From positions 1 through 59,720 of the forward strand of contig JAMCWK010000143.1 of NCBI GenBank assembly GCA_023481105.1: a stretch of 59,720 bases of DNA, in the 5' to 3' direction. The position numbers and the translations under genes were made by a program. Of the stretch, positions 14,139-23,359 are shown piece after piece (the first letter of the stretch is position 1; each line of letters begins with the position of its first letter). Source of the stretch: Acidobacteriota bacterium (lineage in GTDB: Bacteria; Acidobacteriota; Terriglobia; Acidiferrales; UBA7541). The notes beneath the pieces are model-generated. The model saw only the letters and a program-made list of their open reading frames with translations, ran no database searches and was not told where the DNA came from.

Positions 14139-15278
14139 TTAGAGCTTGAAGAGGGATTGCGCGCGAGCGTGGGCGGGCTCGTGCTGGCGGCCGGTGTCGG
14201 GATTCGTGCCGCGGGCCAGCGCAAGGTAGTAACTCAGAAATTGCACGGGTACAACGTGCGTGAACGGCGAAAGCCACTCGGGCGCGGCAGGGACTCCTAT
14301 GACCCGCTCGGCGGGAACATCCGACGACGCGGGTGGTTTCGAGGAGTTGGTAGAAACAATGGCGACGCGCTGAACGCCGAGCTCGCCGACGGCGCGCAGG
14401 GCTTGCACGAGTCGCGCAAATGCGGGCGAGGGCTGCGCGGAAGCGGGATCGTTCACCAGCAGCGCGACGAGCGAAGCGCGCGCGTCCATTTCGGAAAACG
14501 GGCCGTGGAGGAACTCCTCGGTCTCGAGGCCTTCGGCGTGAAAATAGCTGGTCTCTTTTACTTTCAGTGCGGCTTCGGTGGCAATCGTCCATTGCGGCCC
14601 TGCGCCGACGAACAGCAACCGTGGGCGCGCAGCAATCTCTTTGGATGCGGCGGAGCACGCGGCTTCGCAGGCCAGCGCGGCTCGCATCTGCGCGGGAACA
14701 TTTTCAATTTCGCAAAGCCGTTCGGTGAGCGTGCGCGCTTCAGCGAGTTGCTTGCGCTGCTGCGCGACGTGTACCGCGAAAAGCGCAAGCGCCGCCAGCG
14801 CGGTCGTGAAGCTTTTTGTGTGGGCGAAAGAATTCTCTTGCTCGCAGGTGGAAATGCGGAAATCGGCGAGGCCCATGCCTTCGCCGCCGAGCTCGCCGGT
14901 AATGGCGATGGTCAGCGCGCCCGCGGCTTTGGCTCGCTTGAGCGCCTCGACGGAAAAATTTTTCCAGCCGCGGTGGCTGGTGAGAATCACGGCATCCTCC
15001 AGCCCGAGCGCGAGCGGGTAGTGGATCAATTCGAAGGATTGCTCGACGGCAACCAGCGCGCGTCCGGCGGTGAGCGCCCGCAGAAAAAAAGCGCCGAGGC
15101 GCGCGGCGTTCAGTGACGTGCCGATGCCGGCGAAGATAATTCTTTTTCTTGCTGCAGCGGCATCCGCGGCGCGCTCGATCAGGGCGCGCTGTGTGCGCAA
15201 CATGCGGTCGATGCGTTCGGGCTGCGCGAGAATGGCGTCGTGCATGTAATAAGGATGAGACGTGCGAAGGTCAGGCAT
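14139..15278 (-). CDS. SIS-domain sugar-phosphate isomerase (GlmS isomerase-like)
   Basis: About 379 residues with two SIS domains and no N-terminal glutaminase. It therefore resembles the isomerase half of GlmS and the AgaS/FrlB group of aminosugar or fructosamine deglycases. Motifs: YYMHDAILAQPERI at the start, FAGIGTSLNAARLG in SIS1, SFAHTKSFTTALAALALF, the KVKETSYFHAEGLETEEFLHGP stretch containing the family Glu, and the C-terminal LARGTNPDTGR. In GlmS-like proteins the latter is GxNPDxPRxLxKxVT. The exact substrate is open. ATG 15278 is the likely start though its ribosome site is weak; ATG 15245 is an alternative. Confidence 0.8.
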   Translation of the reverse strand: MPDLRTSHPYYMHDAILAQPERIDRMLRTQRALIERAADAAAARKRIIFAGIGTSLNAARLGAFFLRALTAGRALVAVEQSFELIHYPLALGLEDAVILTSHRGWKNFSVEALKRAKAAGALTIAITGELGGEGMGLADFRISTCEQENSFAHTKSFTTALAALALFAVHVAQQRKQLAEARTLTERLCEIENVPAQMRAALACEAACSAASKEIAARPRLLFVGAGPQWTIATEAALKVKETSYFHAEGLETEEFLHGPFSEMDARASLVALLVNDPASAQPSPAFARLVQALRAVGELGVQRVAIVSTNSSKPPASSDVPAERVIGVPAAPEWLSPFTHVVPVQFLSYYLALARGTNPDTGRQHEPAHARAQSLFKL

Positions 15279-15365
15279 ACGGTAGAAAGTATAGGGGCGA
15301 AGAGGCAAAGTGTCCAAGAGTCGCAGAGTGAAAGAGTGGCGGAGTTGCAGAGAGAGGACGGCGGC

Positions 15366-16175
15366 CTACTCGGGCTTTTTTTCGCGGACGAGCGGAACGA
15401 AGACGACGGGCATGATGTCTTCTGCGCGGAAATCGCGCGGGCCGCGCGTGCCCTTGACGATGAGCTTGAGAATTTGCGTTTGCCAGTGCGGGCCGACGGG
15501 GATCACCATGCGTCCACCGGGCGCGAGCTGCTCGACGAGCGGCATGGGGATGTGGTCGGCGCCGGCGGTGACGATGATGCGGTCGAACGGCGCCTTTTCC
15601 GGCCAGCCGAGATAGCCGTCGCCGATGCGCACTTCGATATTCTTGTAGCCTAAATTTTTCAGGCGCTCGCGAGCCTCGCGGCCCAGCGGCTCGACAATTT
15701 CGATGGTGAACACTTCGGCGACCAGCGGAGCAAGTACGGCGGCCTGGTAGCCGGAGCCGGTGCCGATTTCCAGAACCCGCTGTTCTTTTTTGGTTTCGAG
15801 CAGTTCGGTCATGATGGCGACCATGTAGGGCTGCGAAATGGTCTGGCCGTGGCCGATGGGCAACGGGCGGTCTTCGTAAGCAGACGGAGCCTGCGCGGGC
15901 GGCACAAAGAGATGGCGCGGCGTGCGGCGCATGGCGTCCAGCACGCGCGCGTCGCGCACCGGCGGCGCGCCGGAAAAACGCGCCGCGGCGATCTGCTCGC
16001 GCACCATGGCCTCGCGAAGAATGCGGAATTCGTCGTCGGTGGGCTGTTGTGCGGCGCAGGCAAGAAACGCTATCGCCAGCACGCACAGAAAGGAACCAAT
16101 CCAAAACGATATTCGATACTCGACAATCGAAAAGCGGATTTGCGAGAGGGATGATTTTGCCGGACTTGGTTTCAT
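15366..16175 (-). CDS. pcm: Protein-L-isoaspartate O-methyltransferase, exported form
   Basis: 269 residues. The C-terminal ~215 residues match Pcm: VREQIAAARF, RHLFVPP, YEDRPLPIGHGQTISQPYMV, and the SAM motif VLEIGTGSGYQAAVLA, then GWPEKAPFDRIIVTAGA. The enzyme repairs isoaspartyl residues using S-adenosylmethionine. It has an N-terminal hydrophobic segment (SFLCVLAIAFLACAAQQ), so it looks exported or lipid-anchored, unlike cytosolic Pcm. The ~20 residues before that segment (RFSIVEYRISFW) are encoded by a repeat-C-like tract. ATG 16175 has GGAAG upstream. It is not clear how SAM would be available outside the cytoplasm. Confidence 0.88.
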   Translation of the reverse strand: MKPSPAKSSLSQIRFSIVEYRISFWIGSFLCVLAIAFLACAAQQPTDDEFRILREAMVREQIAAARFSGAPPVRDARVLDAMRRTPRHLFVPPAQAPSAYEDRPLPIGHGQTISQPYMVAIMTELLETKKEQRVLEIGTGSGYQAAVLAPLVAEVFTIEIVEPLGREARERLKNLGYKNIEVRIGDGYLGWPEKAPFDRIIVTAGADHIPMPLVEQLAPGGRMVIPVGPHWQTQILKLIVKGTRGPRDFRAEDIMPVVFVPLVREKKPE

Positions 16176-16254
16176 GGCAGACTTCCGCGGGCGCTGAGAA
16201 CCACATATTACTCCTTCCGGTTCCTTCCTGATTCATTCTGTGTTCCTCCGCGGA

Positions 16255-16283
16255 TTCAAAGCCGGCTGCGCGAAGCGTATAAT
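16255..16283 (+). promoter_or_regulatory. Promoter for the membrane protein gene at 16305
   Basis: TATAAT at 16278-16283 is preceded, at 17 nt spacing, by TTCAAA at 16255-16260. Transcription would start about 15 nt before the ATG at 16305. Confidence 0.55.
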
Positions 16284-16304
16284 GCGCGGGCAGGATCCCT
16301 TTCC

Positions 16305-17303
16305 ATGTGGGCTTACCTCATTGCACCTTTGTTATCGTTGCTGCCGCGTCGCTGGCGGCTAGCGATGTTCGGCGAGGTCGGCTTCAACTGGCCGCGCGCA
16401 ACGTTTCTGTCCGGGCTGGTGGAAGCGGTCGGTTTTTTCGGCGGGCTGATCGCGTGGTACTTCCACACCATGTACAGCGCCGTGCACGCCCAGATGGGCG
16501 TGACGCTGGAAGCCACCAAAGGCGTCCCGGGAGAGGGCGCGGCGTACGGCATGGGAGTGGCCGCGCTGGCGACGTTTGCCCTGCATCCGCTGACGTGGGT
16601 GCTCGGCTATTTTACGCTGGAAGGCATCTGGCGAATGCTGGCAGCGGCTCTGACGGAGGAGTCACCGGGGACACTGCCGCTGGTAATTGTGGCGTGGATC
16701 ACCGGCGGCATTGGGCGACGCGCGTACGAGGCCCGCGTGCCGCTGGTGGCGGACCAGGTGACGCGCGGCGGCGAGAAAGATGCGTGGGCGCTGTGCGTAG
16801 CGAGCTGCCGTCCGAAACCGGATTGGATTTATCCGCTGACGATTCGTTATCTGGACGAATATTTTCAAGTGACCGGCGAGGCAGCAGCGGGCGCAACACC
16901 GGCACGACCGCATGTGTATCTGCTGAACCGGCCGCCGGCGGGCGAGGCGTTTCGCGGGGTGCGCGAATATGATCCGGAAGCGCAGCTGCGCGCGCCGGAA
17001 GAGGCGCCGAATTTTCTGCTGCAATATTTTCGGGAGAGGGCGGAACGCTGGCGTCTGGAGCGGCTGCCTGCGGCGCCGGACCTTGTCGAGCGTGGCGACG
17101 GCGCGCAGGGCTGGCACTTGCGAGTCCAGTCCGTCCGCGAAAAGCCGGGATGGGCTCCGGGACGCACCATTCGTTTCGAAGAACAAATGTTTCGCATCAA
17201 CGAAAATTACCGCGGAAGCGCGGAACGCCCATTTGGGTACCGCATGAGAAAGCTGTTTGAGAATGAAGCCGCGCGCGGCGTGATGGACTACTGGCCAGAA
17301 TAG
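16305..17303 (+). CDS. Integral membrane protein of unknown function
   Basis: 332 residues. The first ~150 residues contain three to four hydrophobic segments (LSGLVEAVGFFGGLIAWYF, GVAALATFALHPLTWVLGYF and TLPLVIVAWITGGI), followed by a ~180-residue soluble C-terminal part rich in Arg and Glu with YRGSAERPFGYRMRKL near the end. I do not recognise a family. It is followed 33 bp later by the first Ser/Thr kinase on the same strand, so co-transcription is plausible. The ATG is close behind a good promoter; the ribosome site is weak (CAGGAT). Confidence 0.65.
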   Translation: MWAYLIAPLLSLLPRRWRLAMFGEVGFNWPRATFLSGLVEAVGFFGGLIAWYFHTMYSAVHAQMGVTLEATKGVPGEGAAYGMGVAALATFALHPLTWVLGYFTLEGIWRMLAAALTEESPGTLPLVIVAWITGGIGRRAYEARVPLVADQVTRGGEKDAWALCVASCRPKPDWIYPLTIRYLDEYFQVTGEAAAGATPARPHVYLLNRPPAGEAFRGVREYDPEAQLRAPEEAPNFLLQYFRERAERWRLERLPAAPDLVERGDGAQGWHLRVQSVREKPGWAPGRTIRFEEQMFRINENYRGSAERPFGYRMRKLFENEAARGVMDYWPE

Positions 17304-17335
17304 AGGAGTAGAATGGAAAGCAGAAACCAGAAAAC

Positions 17336-19387
17336 ATGATTGGAAAGCTCATTGCGCATTATGAGGTGAGCGCGCGGCTGGGCGCGGGCGGAATGGGAGA
17401 GGTGTACCTGGCGCGGGATACGACGCTGGGGCGGGAAGTCGCGCTGAAGCTGCTGCCGGCGGAGATGAGCGCGGACGAAACTGCGCGGGCGCGCCTGATT
17501 AATGAAGCGCGCACGGCGTCGTCGCTGAACCACCCGCACATCTGCACGATTTACGAAGTTGGCGAAGCGGAAGGGCGGGCGTATATCGCTATGGAGCACG
17601 TGCCCGGCGAAGCGCTCGCGGCGAAAATTCCGGAAGGTGGGCTGCTGGCGGAGACCGTAGTGCGCTACGGGGAGCAGGTGGCCGACGCTCTGGCGCATGC
17701 CCACGAGCGCGGCATCATCCATCGCGACCTGAAAACTTCGAATGTGATGATCACGCCGGAAGGGCGCGTCAAAGTTCTGGATTTTGGCCTCGCGAAGAAG
17801 TTGCGGGACGAAGACCTGGCCGAGGTCACCCGCTCCGGCAAAGCCCTGACGCAGGCCGGCGCGGTGGTGGGGACGCTGCACTCGATGGCACCGGAACTCC
17901 TGAGCGGCAATCCGGCGGACGCCCGCAGCGACATCTGGGCTCTGGGAATCTTGCTCTACGAAACGGCGGCCGGCGCGCTGCCGTTCCAGGGAAAGACCGG
18001 CTTCGAGCTGACCTCGGCCATTTTGCGGGAGCCGCCGAGAACATTGTCGGAGCGCATGCCGGCGGGGCTACGAGCCATCATCCAGAATTGCCTGGCGAAG
18101 GAACCTGGGCAGCGCTACCAGCGGGCCAGCGAAGTGAGAGCCGCGCTCGAAGCGATTCGCACAGACTCAGTAGTGACAGGGGCGCGTACGGATGCAGTTA
18201 AGCCTTTCTGGCGCCGACTGTCGCCATTGGTCTGGACTGTGGCCAGCGCACTGCTTCTGGTCGGTGTCGGGATACTGGTTGCGGTGATTCGCGGAGTGCC
18301 TTTCTCGATCGGCCTAACCCGGGTCGAGCGCCCGGTGCCGGCGGCGCCCGCGGGGGCAGGAGCGCCACGTTCCGCCGGGTCGTCGGAGGCATGGATGCTT
18401 TCCGGCCGGCCATCCCCGAACAAGGAAGCGAACGAGTATCTCGCACGGGCCATGCTGCTTATTGGTCCCCAGTTTCGCCTTGACCAGGCGCAGCAGATGA
18501 TCGAGCACGCCCTCGAGCTCGATCCGAAGTTTGCGAGTGCGCGGGCAAGTTATGCCCTGACGTTCGTGCTCAGGATCCATACGGGGTTTTCCAACGATGC
18601 CGGCTTGCTATATCGCGCCGAACAGGAAGCGCGGCGCACTCTGGCGAACGAACCGGATTCCGCAATGGCACATTGTATGCTGGGGGCTGCCTACCTGCAC
18701 CTGAACCGCAAAGAAGATGCGCGCGCAGAATTGGAACTGTGCGTGAAACTCGATCCGAACAACATCGTTAGCCGGACGTGGATTGCTATCGGGGCCTACC
18801 ACGACGGAGACTACGCGCGGACGGAAGAAATCGAGCGCAAGGTGATCGAGGAAGCCCCCCTGTTCTTTCCCGCGCGCTACATTCTGGCGGAAGTATTACG
18901 TGAGCAAAATCGTTCACGGGAGGCTCGGCGGGAAGTGGAAAAAATCCTCGAACAAGATCCGCAGAACGTTCACGGCATCTTCGTTCTTGCTCGGATCCAT
19001 CTGGACGCGGGCGATCTCGTCTCCGCGCGCGCCGTGCTGGACCGCGTGTCCGCAACGGCTGCTTCGAACTTCCGCTGGCGACTCCACCGGGCGCTTCTTC
19101 TTGCGCTGGAGAGAAAACGTGCGGAGGCGTTGCGCATGATGGATGCCGAGACACTCAAGTACGCCGAAATCGCGCTCTTCGCGCCCGCGAGTGCCGCGGA
19201 GTTCCATGCCATCCTTGGAGAGAAGGGCAAGGCGCTGGACTGGCTGGACCGCGCCATCCGCAATGGCGATGATCGCGCCGAATGGTTCCAGCGCAACCCG
19301 CTGCTGGCCAGCATTCGTCAGGAGCCGCGCTTCAAGCAAATCCTCGATTCCATCGCTTACCGGCGGGAGCAGCGGAACAAAAAATAG
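17336..19387 (+). CDS. Ser/Thr protein kinase with TPR tail, membrane-spanning
   Basis: 683 residues. Residues 9-280 form a Hanks-type kinase: glycine loop LGAGGMGEVY, Lys38 in VALKLL, HRDLKTSN at 129-136, and DFG at 149-151. The APE motif reads SMAPELL. One transmembrane helix lies at about 297-319 (VASALLLVGVGILVAVI). The C-terminal ~300 residues are TPR repeats (EANEYLARAMLL through KGKALDWLDRAIRNGDD). The kinase part is cytosolic, and the TPR part is predicted outside. This architecture is very common in Acidobacteriota and usually acts in envelope signalling, with targets unknown. It probably shares a transcript with the membrane protein upstream. Confidence 0.92.
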   Translation: MIGKLIAHYEVSARLGAGGMGEVYLARDTTLGREVALKLLPAEMSADETARARLINEARTASSLNHPHICTIYEVGEAEGRAYIAMEHVPGEALAAKIPEGGLLAETVVRYGEQVADALAHAHERGIIHRDLKTSNVMITPEGRVKVLDFGLAKKLRDEDLAEVTRSGKALTQAGAVVGTLHSMAPELLSGNPADARSDIWALGILLYETAAGALPFQGKTGFELTSAILREPPRTLSERMPAGLRAIIQNCLAKEPGQRYQRASEVRAALEAIRTDSVVTGARTDAVKPFWRRLSPLVWTVASALLLVGVGILVAVIRGVPFSIGLTRVERPVPAAPAGAGAPRSAGSSEAWMLSGRPSPNKEANEYLARAMLLIGPQFRLDQAQQMIEHALELDPKFASARASYALTFVLRIHTGFSNDAGLLYRAEQEARRTLANEPDSAMAHCMLGAAYLHLNRKEDARAELELCVKLDPNNIVSRTWIAIGAYHDGDYARTEEIERKVIEEAPLFFPARYILAEVLREQNRSREARREVEKILEQDPQNVHGIFVLARIHLDAGDLVSARAVLDRVSATAASNFRWRLHRALLLALERKRAEALRMMDAETLKYAEIALFAPASAAEFHAILGEKGKALDWLDRAIRNGDDRAEWFQRNPLLASIRQEPRFKQILDSIAYRREQRNKK

Positions 19388-19512
19388 GCTACAGGTTGTG
19401 GGTGGCAGGTTGCAGGAAAAGCCAGGAAGATGGAGTCTGGACTTAGGATTCAGAGTTACCCTCAGCAAGGCAGCCGGCAAACAAGATCCGCGTGGCGCTG
19501 CACGCCCACCCA

Positions 19513-20046
19513 TCAACGAATCGCGCCGGGAGCGATGCTCTTGCGGCGGGCTTCGTCCTCAATGGCGGAAATTTGGCCGAGCAGGTCGGCGCGGCGCTTT
19601 TCCAGCAGCGCAATCTGGTCTCCCGTGTTCATGGCGCCGGAGGTCTTGCTCACGTCCATGCCGCCGCCGGAGGTCCTGCCGGAGGACGCGCCCTGACGGA
19701 GCGAGCGGAGTTGGGCTTCGATCGAATCCAACTCGGTGCGGAGCGGCTCGAGGCGTTTGCGGAGCTTTTCGATCGGGTCCTCTTCTATCTCTTGTTTCTT
19801 CGCATCGGCCTTTTCGGCGGGTTCCCCGGCGGGCGAGGCTGCCTCCGCCGCGGGCGGCGCGACAGGGACGCCGCTGGATACGACGCCGCTCGGGCGCAGG
19901 GCTTCGAGATCTTCGTTGGTCCAGACCTTTTTCACTTTTTTGGCAAGAGGCTGCTTTTGCGGCGCGGTCTGCAACGCCAGCGCGGGAGTGGAGTTCGCCA
20001 GCGCGAACAGTGCGGCGACCAATGCGGTCAGAAGGCGGCGAGACAT
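19513..20046 (-). CDS. Secreted coiled-coil protein of unknown function
   Basis: 177 residues. A signal peptide (RRLLTALVAALFALANSTPALA) is followed by a basic segment, an Ala/Pro-rich linker and two helical, coiled-coil-prone stretches (IEKLRKRLEPLRTELDSIEA and QIALLEKRRADLLGQISAIE). ATG 20046 follows GGAGGT. The next upstream gene on this strand (20096) is 49 bp away, so the two likely form an operon. No family was recognised. Confidence 0.65.
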   Translation of the reverse strand: MSRRLLTALVAALFALANSTPALALQTAPQKQPLAKKVKKVWTNEDLEALRPSGVVSSGVPVAPPAAEAASPAGEPAEKADAKKQEIEEDPIEKLRKRLEPLRTELDSIEAQLRSLRQGASSGRTSGGGMDVSKTSGAMNTGDQIALLEKRRADLLGQISAIEDEARRKSIAPGAIR

Positions 20047-20095
20047 AAGCACCTCCGTCGGGCCAAGCGACCTGACAAGTATACGCCTGCGCGGG

Positions 20096-21010
20096 CTAAC
20101 GGGAGGCTGGGGCGGGAGAGGCGTTGCTCAATTCGTGACGGACGGCGGCGAGCGCTTCCTTCGGAGGGCCGATGCGGCGGTAGGCGGAAGCCAGCGTGAC
20201 CTCATGCAGCTCGAAACCGAAAAGGAATTTACGGCCGGTGAAATCGTATGCATAGCGCACTGGAAACCACACGCCGTCGGCGACCTGTTTCTGTTCCAGG
20301 ACGAAACGCCCCCCACGATAGATTTTTCCGAGGAAGCCGCCGCCGATGGAGATATCTGTAACAATTTCCGCTTCGGCGCGCACGAGCTGCGCGGCCGCCT
20401 CGTCGATCCACAAAGTGGCGCGGGCGTGGCGGAACATCTCGGTATTGCGCGAGTGCGGCTTGAAAGCAGGATTCGGCTCGAGCGACAAGCGGACAAGCGA
20501 ATGGCTGTTGGCCGTTTCACGTCCTTGCCAGGTAAAAAGAAAGGCGTCACCAATGGCGTCCACCATTTCCGTGCGCTCGCGGCTGCGCTTGTCGAATTTC
20601 TCGACGCGGCGCTTCTGCTTTGACTCGGCGGGTTCAAGCGCCCAGAGGAGGGCCTGTTCGAGGTCGCGGAGCTGGCGGCGGTAGTGTTCGGAGGGAACGG
20701 GCTTGCCGGCTTCTTCGACAAGAAGGCGCAGTGTGCCGGTGCCGGTGGGGACCACGCGGAAGGTCTTGTCTTCGGAAAGCTGCGTATCGGATTCGTCCTT
20801 GCGCGCCTGGCGGCGCTCGCGACGTTCGTATTCGGCCAGCGCTTCGTCGTTGCGGTGCTGATTGGAAAGCGTGCGCTCCATCAGGACGCGAATTTCCTCG
20901 GGTGAAAGGGGGCGGGCCTCCTGCCGGGAGTCGCTCGCCGCAGCCACCACGGCCAGCGCGCACGCTGCGAAGGCAGCCAAGGCCATCCGGAATGGAACGC
21001 ATGCCAGCAT
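20096..21010 (-). CDS. Secreted protein, LolA-like beta-sheet fold suspected
   Basis: 304 residues with a signal peptide (ALAAFAACALAVVAAA). A helical, charged stretch (ALAEYERRERRQARKDE) is followed by a beta-rich C-terminal half with RHARATLWIDEAAAQLVRAEA and GKIYRGGRFVLEQK. The latter pattern recalls outer-membrane lipoprotein-sorting (LolA/MucB) folds, where an open barrel binds lipid. This is an inference from pattern only. The start could be ATG 21010 or ATG 20986. It lies immediately upstream of the coiled-coil protein on the same strand. Confidence 0.6.
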   Translation of the reverse strand: MLACVPFRMALAAFAACALAVVAAASDSRQEARPLSPEEIRVLMERTLSNQHRNDEALAEYERRERRQARKDESDTQLSEDKTFRVVPTGTGTLRLLVEEAGKPVPSEHYRRQLRDLEQALLWALEPAESKQKRRVEKFDKRSRERTEMVDAIGDAFLFTWQGRETANSHSLVRLSLEPNPAFKPHSRNTEMFRHARATLWIDEAAAQLVRAEAEIVTDISIGGGFLGKIYRGGRFVLEQKQVADGVWFPVRYAYDFTGRKFLFGFELHEVTLASAYRRIGPPKEALAAVRHELSNASPAPASR

Positions 21011-21064
21011 AGGAGCAGACGAAGTGTAAGATTCTAGCAGGAGGGATGCGGTTGGCTGAAGCCG

Positions 21065-21553
21065 CTAGCGCAGAGCCACACACCAGATGGGGACCGAAAT
21101 CCAATGGTTGAGGCAGCGCAAGTCATACATGACATCGGCAAGCCGTGGCGAGCCCGCGGGAAACGCATAAGGTTCCGCGGAACGCAGAGTTTCGTCGAGC
21201 AGAATGATGATGCCCACGCGGAGGATGCCCTGCGATTCGGCGAGCATAAAGCGGAAATAGTCGCGGTAAAGAAATTCCCGGGAGGAAGTTTCAATTTCAA
21301 TGGCCACGCCTTCCTTGGAAAGATCGAAGCGGGTGCGCGCGCCGGTGAAGGGGCTGGCCGCGGCCTCGGCAAACCAGCCGCGCTCTTTAAAGGCGCTCTG
21401 GATCTGGCGGTGGGGGGCTGCGGGTTGCCGGCGGATGTAGTGGCAGGTATCGAGTTGGAGGTGGCTCAAGATGTGCTCGATCTCTGTCTTCAAGCCACAC
21501 TCGTTCGCCAGGATGAGTTCGGCGTGGCGGTAGTCAAACGTGCGGAGGCGCAT
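21065..21553 (-). CDS. BglII/BstYI-like restriction endonuclease homologue (orphan)
   Basis: 162 residues. The central region resembles BglII-family nucleases: KERGWFAEAA, then RFDLSKEGVAIEIETSSREF, then RDYFRFMLAESQGILRVGII. Asp77 is followed by Glu86 (+9) and Glu88 (+11). That is the spacing I recall for the BglII active site (D84/E93/Q95). The gene is somewhat shorter than classic BglII. No DNA methyltransferase lies next to it; instead ogt is divergent. It may be an orphan nuclease, a repair-type nuclease, or a relic. The start has no strong ribosome site. Confidence 0.65.
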   Translation of the reverse strand: MRLRTFDYRHAELILANECGLKTEIEHILSHLQLDTCHYIRRQPAAPHRQIQSAFKERGWFAEAAASPFTGARTRFDLSKEGVAIEIETSSREFLYRDYFRFMLAESQGILRVGIIILLDETLRSAEPYAFPAGSPRLADVMYDLRCLNHWISVPIWCVALR

Positions 21554-21672
21554 GGGTGGTTCGCGGAGGAACCTGGTTGATGACAGAGGCCACTTGATAC
21601 TCTAGGGGCTAGTGTACCGCAAAGTTAATTTTGTCTTTATTTCACTATTAATAAACACAGGAGCACAAGGCC

Positions 21673-22209
21673 ATGTGGCAGAAAAAAGTGGAAGCGACCG
21701 GACCTGCGGCGGCGCGCGTCAGGACACCCATCGGCATGCTGGGCGTGGCGGCGACCTCGCGCGGGCTGTGGCGCATTGAATTCGACGCGCGCAGAGTCCG
21801 CCCGGCGCGGGGCGACGCGCACGCCCGGGCTCATTTGGCGGCGGCCGTGAAGCAATTGCGCGAATACTTTTCAGGCCAGCGGAAAAAATTCGATGTGCCG
21901 CTGGACCTCGAAGGCACTCCGCACCAACTGCGCATCTGGGAAGCGCTGTGCGGCATTCCGTACGGCGCGACGCTGACCTACGGCGAACTGGCGCGGCGTG
22001 TGGGGCTGCCCACGGCCGCGGCGCGGGCTGCGGGCCGCGCCTGCGCGACGAATCCGATCCCCGTTGTCGTGCCCTGCCACCGCGTCATCGGCGGCGACGG
22101 CAAGCTGCATGGGTTCGGCGGAGGGCTCCCGCTCAAAGAAGCCCTGCTGGAGTTGGAAGGAAGCGCAGCCGTGAGGCAAGGAAGCCTGTTCAAGGGACGG
22201 GCGAAGTAG
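21673..22209 (+). CDS. ogt: Methylated-DNA-protein-cysteine S-methyltransferase
   Basis: 178 residues. The N-terminal domain is followed by the winged-helix active-site domain: IWEALCGIPYGATLTYGEL, ARAAGRACATNP (Arg finger region) and the suicide Cys in VVPCHRVIGG, ending LPLKEALLELEG. It removes alkyl groups from O6-alkylguanine in DNA in a single-turnover reaction. GGAG lies 9 nt before the ATG. The spacer upstream is AT-rich. Its divergent neighbour is a BglII-like nuclease. Confidence 0.92.
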   Translation: MWQKKVEATGPAAARVRTPIGMLGVAATSRGLWRIEFDARRVRPARGDAHARAHLAAAVKQLREYFSGQRKKFDVPLDLEGTPHQLRIWEALCGIPYGATLTYGELARRVGLPTAAARAAGRACATNPIPVVVPCHRVIGGDGKLHGFGGGLPLKEALLELEGSAAVRQGSLFKGRAK

Positions 22210-22222
22210 CAGACGAAGCTGG

Positions 22223-23359
22223 TCAAGCGAGGGCAGTCGGGATGCGCGCCGCGAGGCTGCGCAGGCGCGGCGCCAGGACTTCGTAGCCGCGCACATAGAT
22301 GGACGCAGGCAGGCCGCAGGCTTGCTTGAGCAGGAAGTCGCGGCGAAAAGGATTTTCGCGAATCCAAGCGCGCCACCAATCACGAATGGCAATCCTGCCG
22401 AAATAGAATGAAGAAGCGGGTGGCAGCGGAAAATCGCTACCGTGCACGAGGCGCGGAAGGATTTCCGCGTGTTCCGCAAGGCGTTGCAGCACGCGCCAGC
22501 GGGTCAAGAGCGTGAGCGCCGAAGTGTCGGCGAAAAGATTGGGCCAGCGCGGAAACATTTCCACGAGGTGCTCGAAATTGGTGCGGCCGTCACGCGAGCC
22601 AAGCGAGGCCACGTGGGCGGCGATCACCGTGACGCCTTCCTCGAGCGGCGCGACCAGGCGGCGCGGGTCGCCGAATTCCTGCCCGGCAATGGCCATGGCT
22701 TGCTCGTCGCCTACATGGACGAGCAGGGCCATCTGGTGTTGCGCGAGGCGGCGATAGAAAGCGCGGCAGCGCACGTCGCCAAGGTCCATGCCGTGCACAT
22801 TGGGGATCCACTTCACCAGCACGGCACCGAGCGCGGCGACACGGTCGAGTTCCTCCAGCGCGTCGGGGCGATAGGGATGGATGGACGCGCCAAAAAGCAA
22901 TTCGCGGTGCTGCGCGGCCAGGCGCGCAACGTAGTCGTTGGGCGTAAAAAAAGGTGTGCGGTCCACCTGACGTTCGCCGCTCGCGGAATAAACATAGTCC
23001 ATCGCCAAGGCGACTACTTGCTTCAGGAAACCTGCGCCGTGCATGCGGCTGAGCAGGTAGTCCGCGTAGCGCGCATCGAGGTCGGGCTGGTCGATGTGCA
23101 AACCGAGATTCCACAAACCGGCACGGACTTGAATGCTGTCGCGCATGTCGTCGTGCATCCAGCAACTGGTGCCGCCCGCGCCCGTGCCGAGGATATGGAC
23201 GTGAACATCCAGCGCCGTGCCGCGCAGCGCAGGCGGGAGCGTCTGCGAAACTTCTTCAGGCGATTCGTCTGCAAACCCCCGGAGCAGCTTGTAGCCCGCA
23301 GCGCCGAGAACGATGGCGGAAGCACCGCCGAGAAGGAGCTTGCGCCGGGTGAGTTTCAT
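22223..23359 (-). CDS. Tat-exported amidohydrolase family protein
   Basis: 378 residues. The N-terminus is a twin-arginine signal (KLTRRKLLLGGASAIVLGAAGY). The mature domain is a TIM-barrel metal hydrolase of the amidohydrolase_2 type: LDVHVHIL (HxH), LVKWIPNV, ALLVHVGDEQA, VIAAHVASLG, and RLVHGSDFPLP with the conserved Asp. The substrate is unknown; the family holds decarboxylases and lactonases. Tat export suggests that the metal is inserted before translocation. ATG 23359 is chosen because the frame upstream has no signal sequence. It ends 13 bp after the convergent ogt stop. Confidence 0.85.
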   Translation of the reverse strand: MKLTRRKLLLGGASAIVLGAAGYKLLRGFADESPEEVSQTLPPALRGTALDVHVHILGTGAGGTSCWMHDDMRDSIQVRAGLWNLGLHIDQPDLDARYADYLLSRMHGAGFLKQVVALAMDYVYSASGERQVDRTPFFTPNDYVARLAAQHRELLFGASIHPYRPDALEELDRVAALGAVLVKWIPNVHGMDLGDVRCRAFYRRLAQHQMALLVHVGDEQAMAIAGQEFGDPRRLVAPLEEGVTVIAAHVASLGSRDGRTNFEHLVEMFPRWPNLFADTSALTLLTRWRVLQRLAEHAEILPRLVHGSDFPLPPASSFYFGRIAIRDWWRAWIRENPFRRDFLLKQACGLPASIYVRGYEVLAPRLRSLAARIPTALA

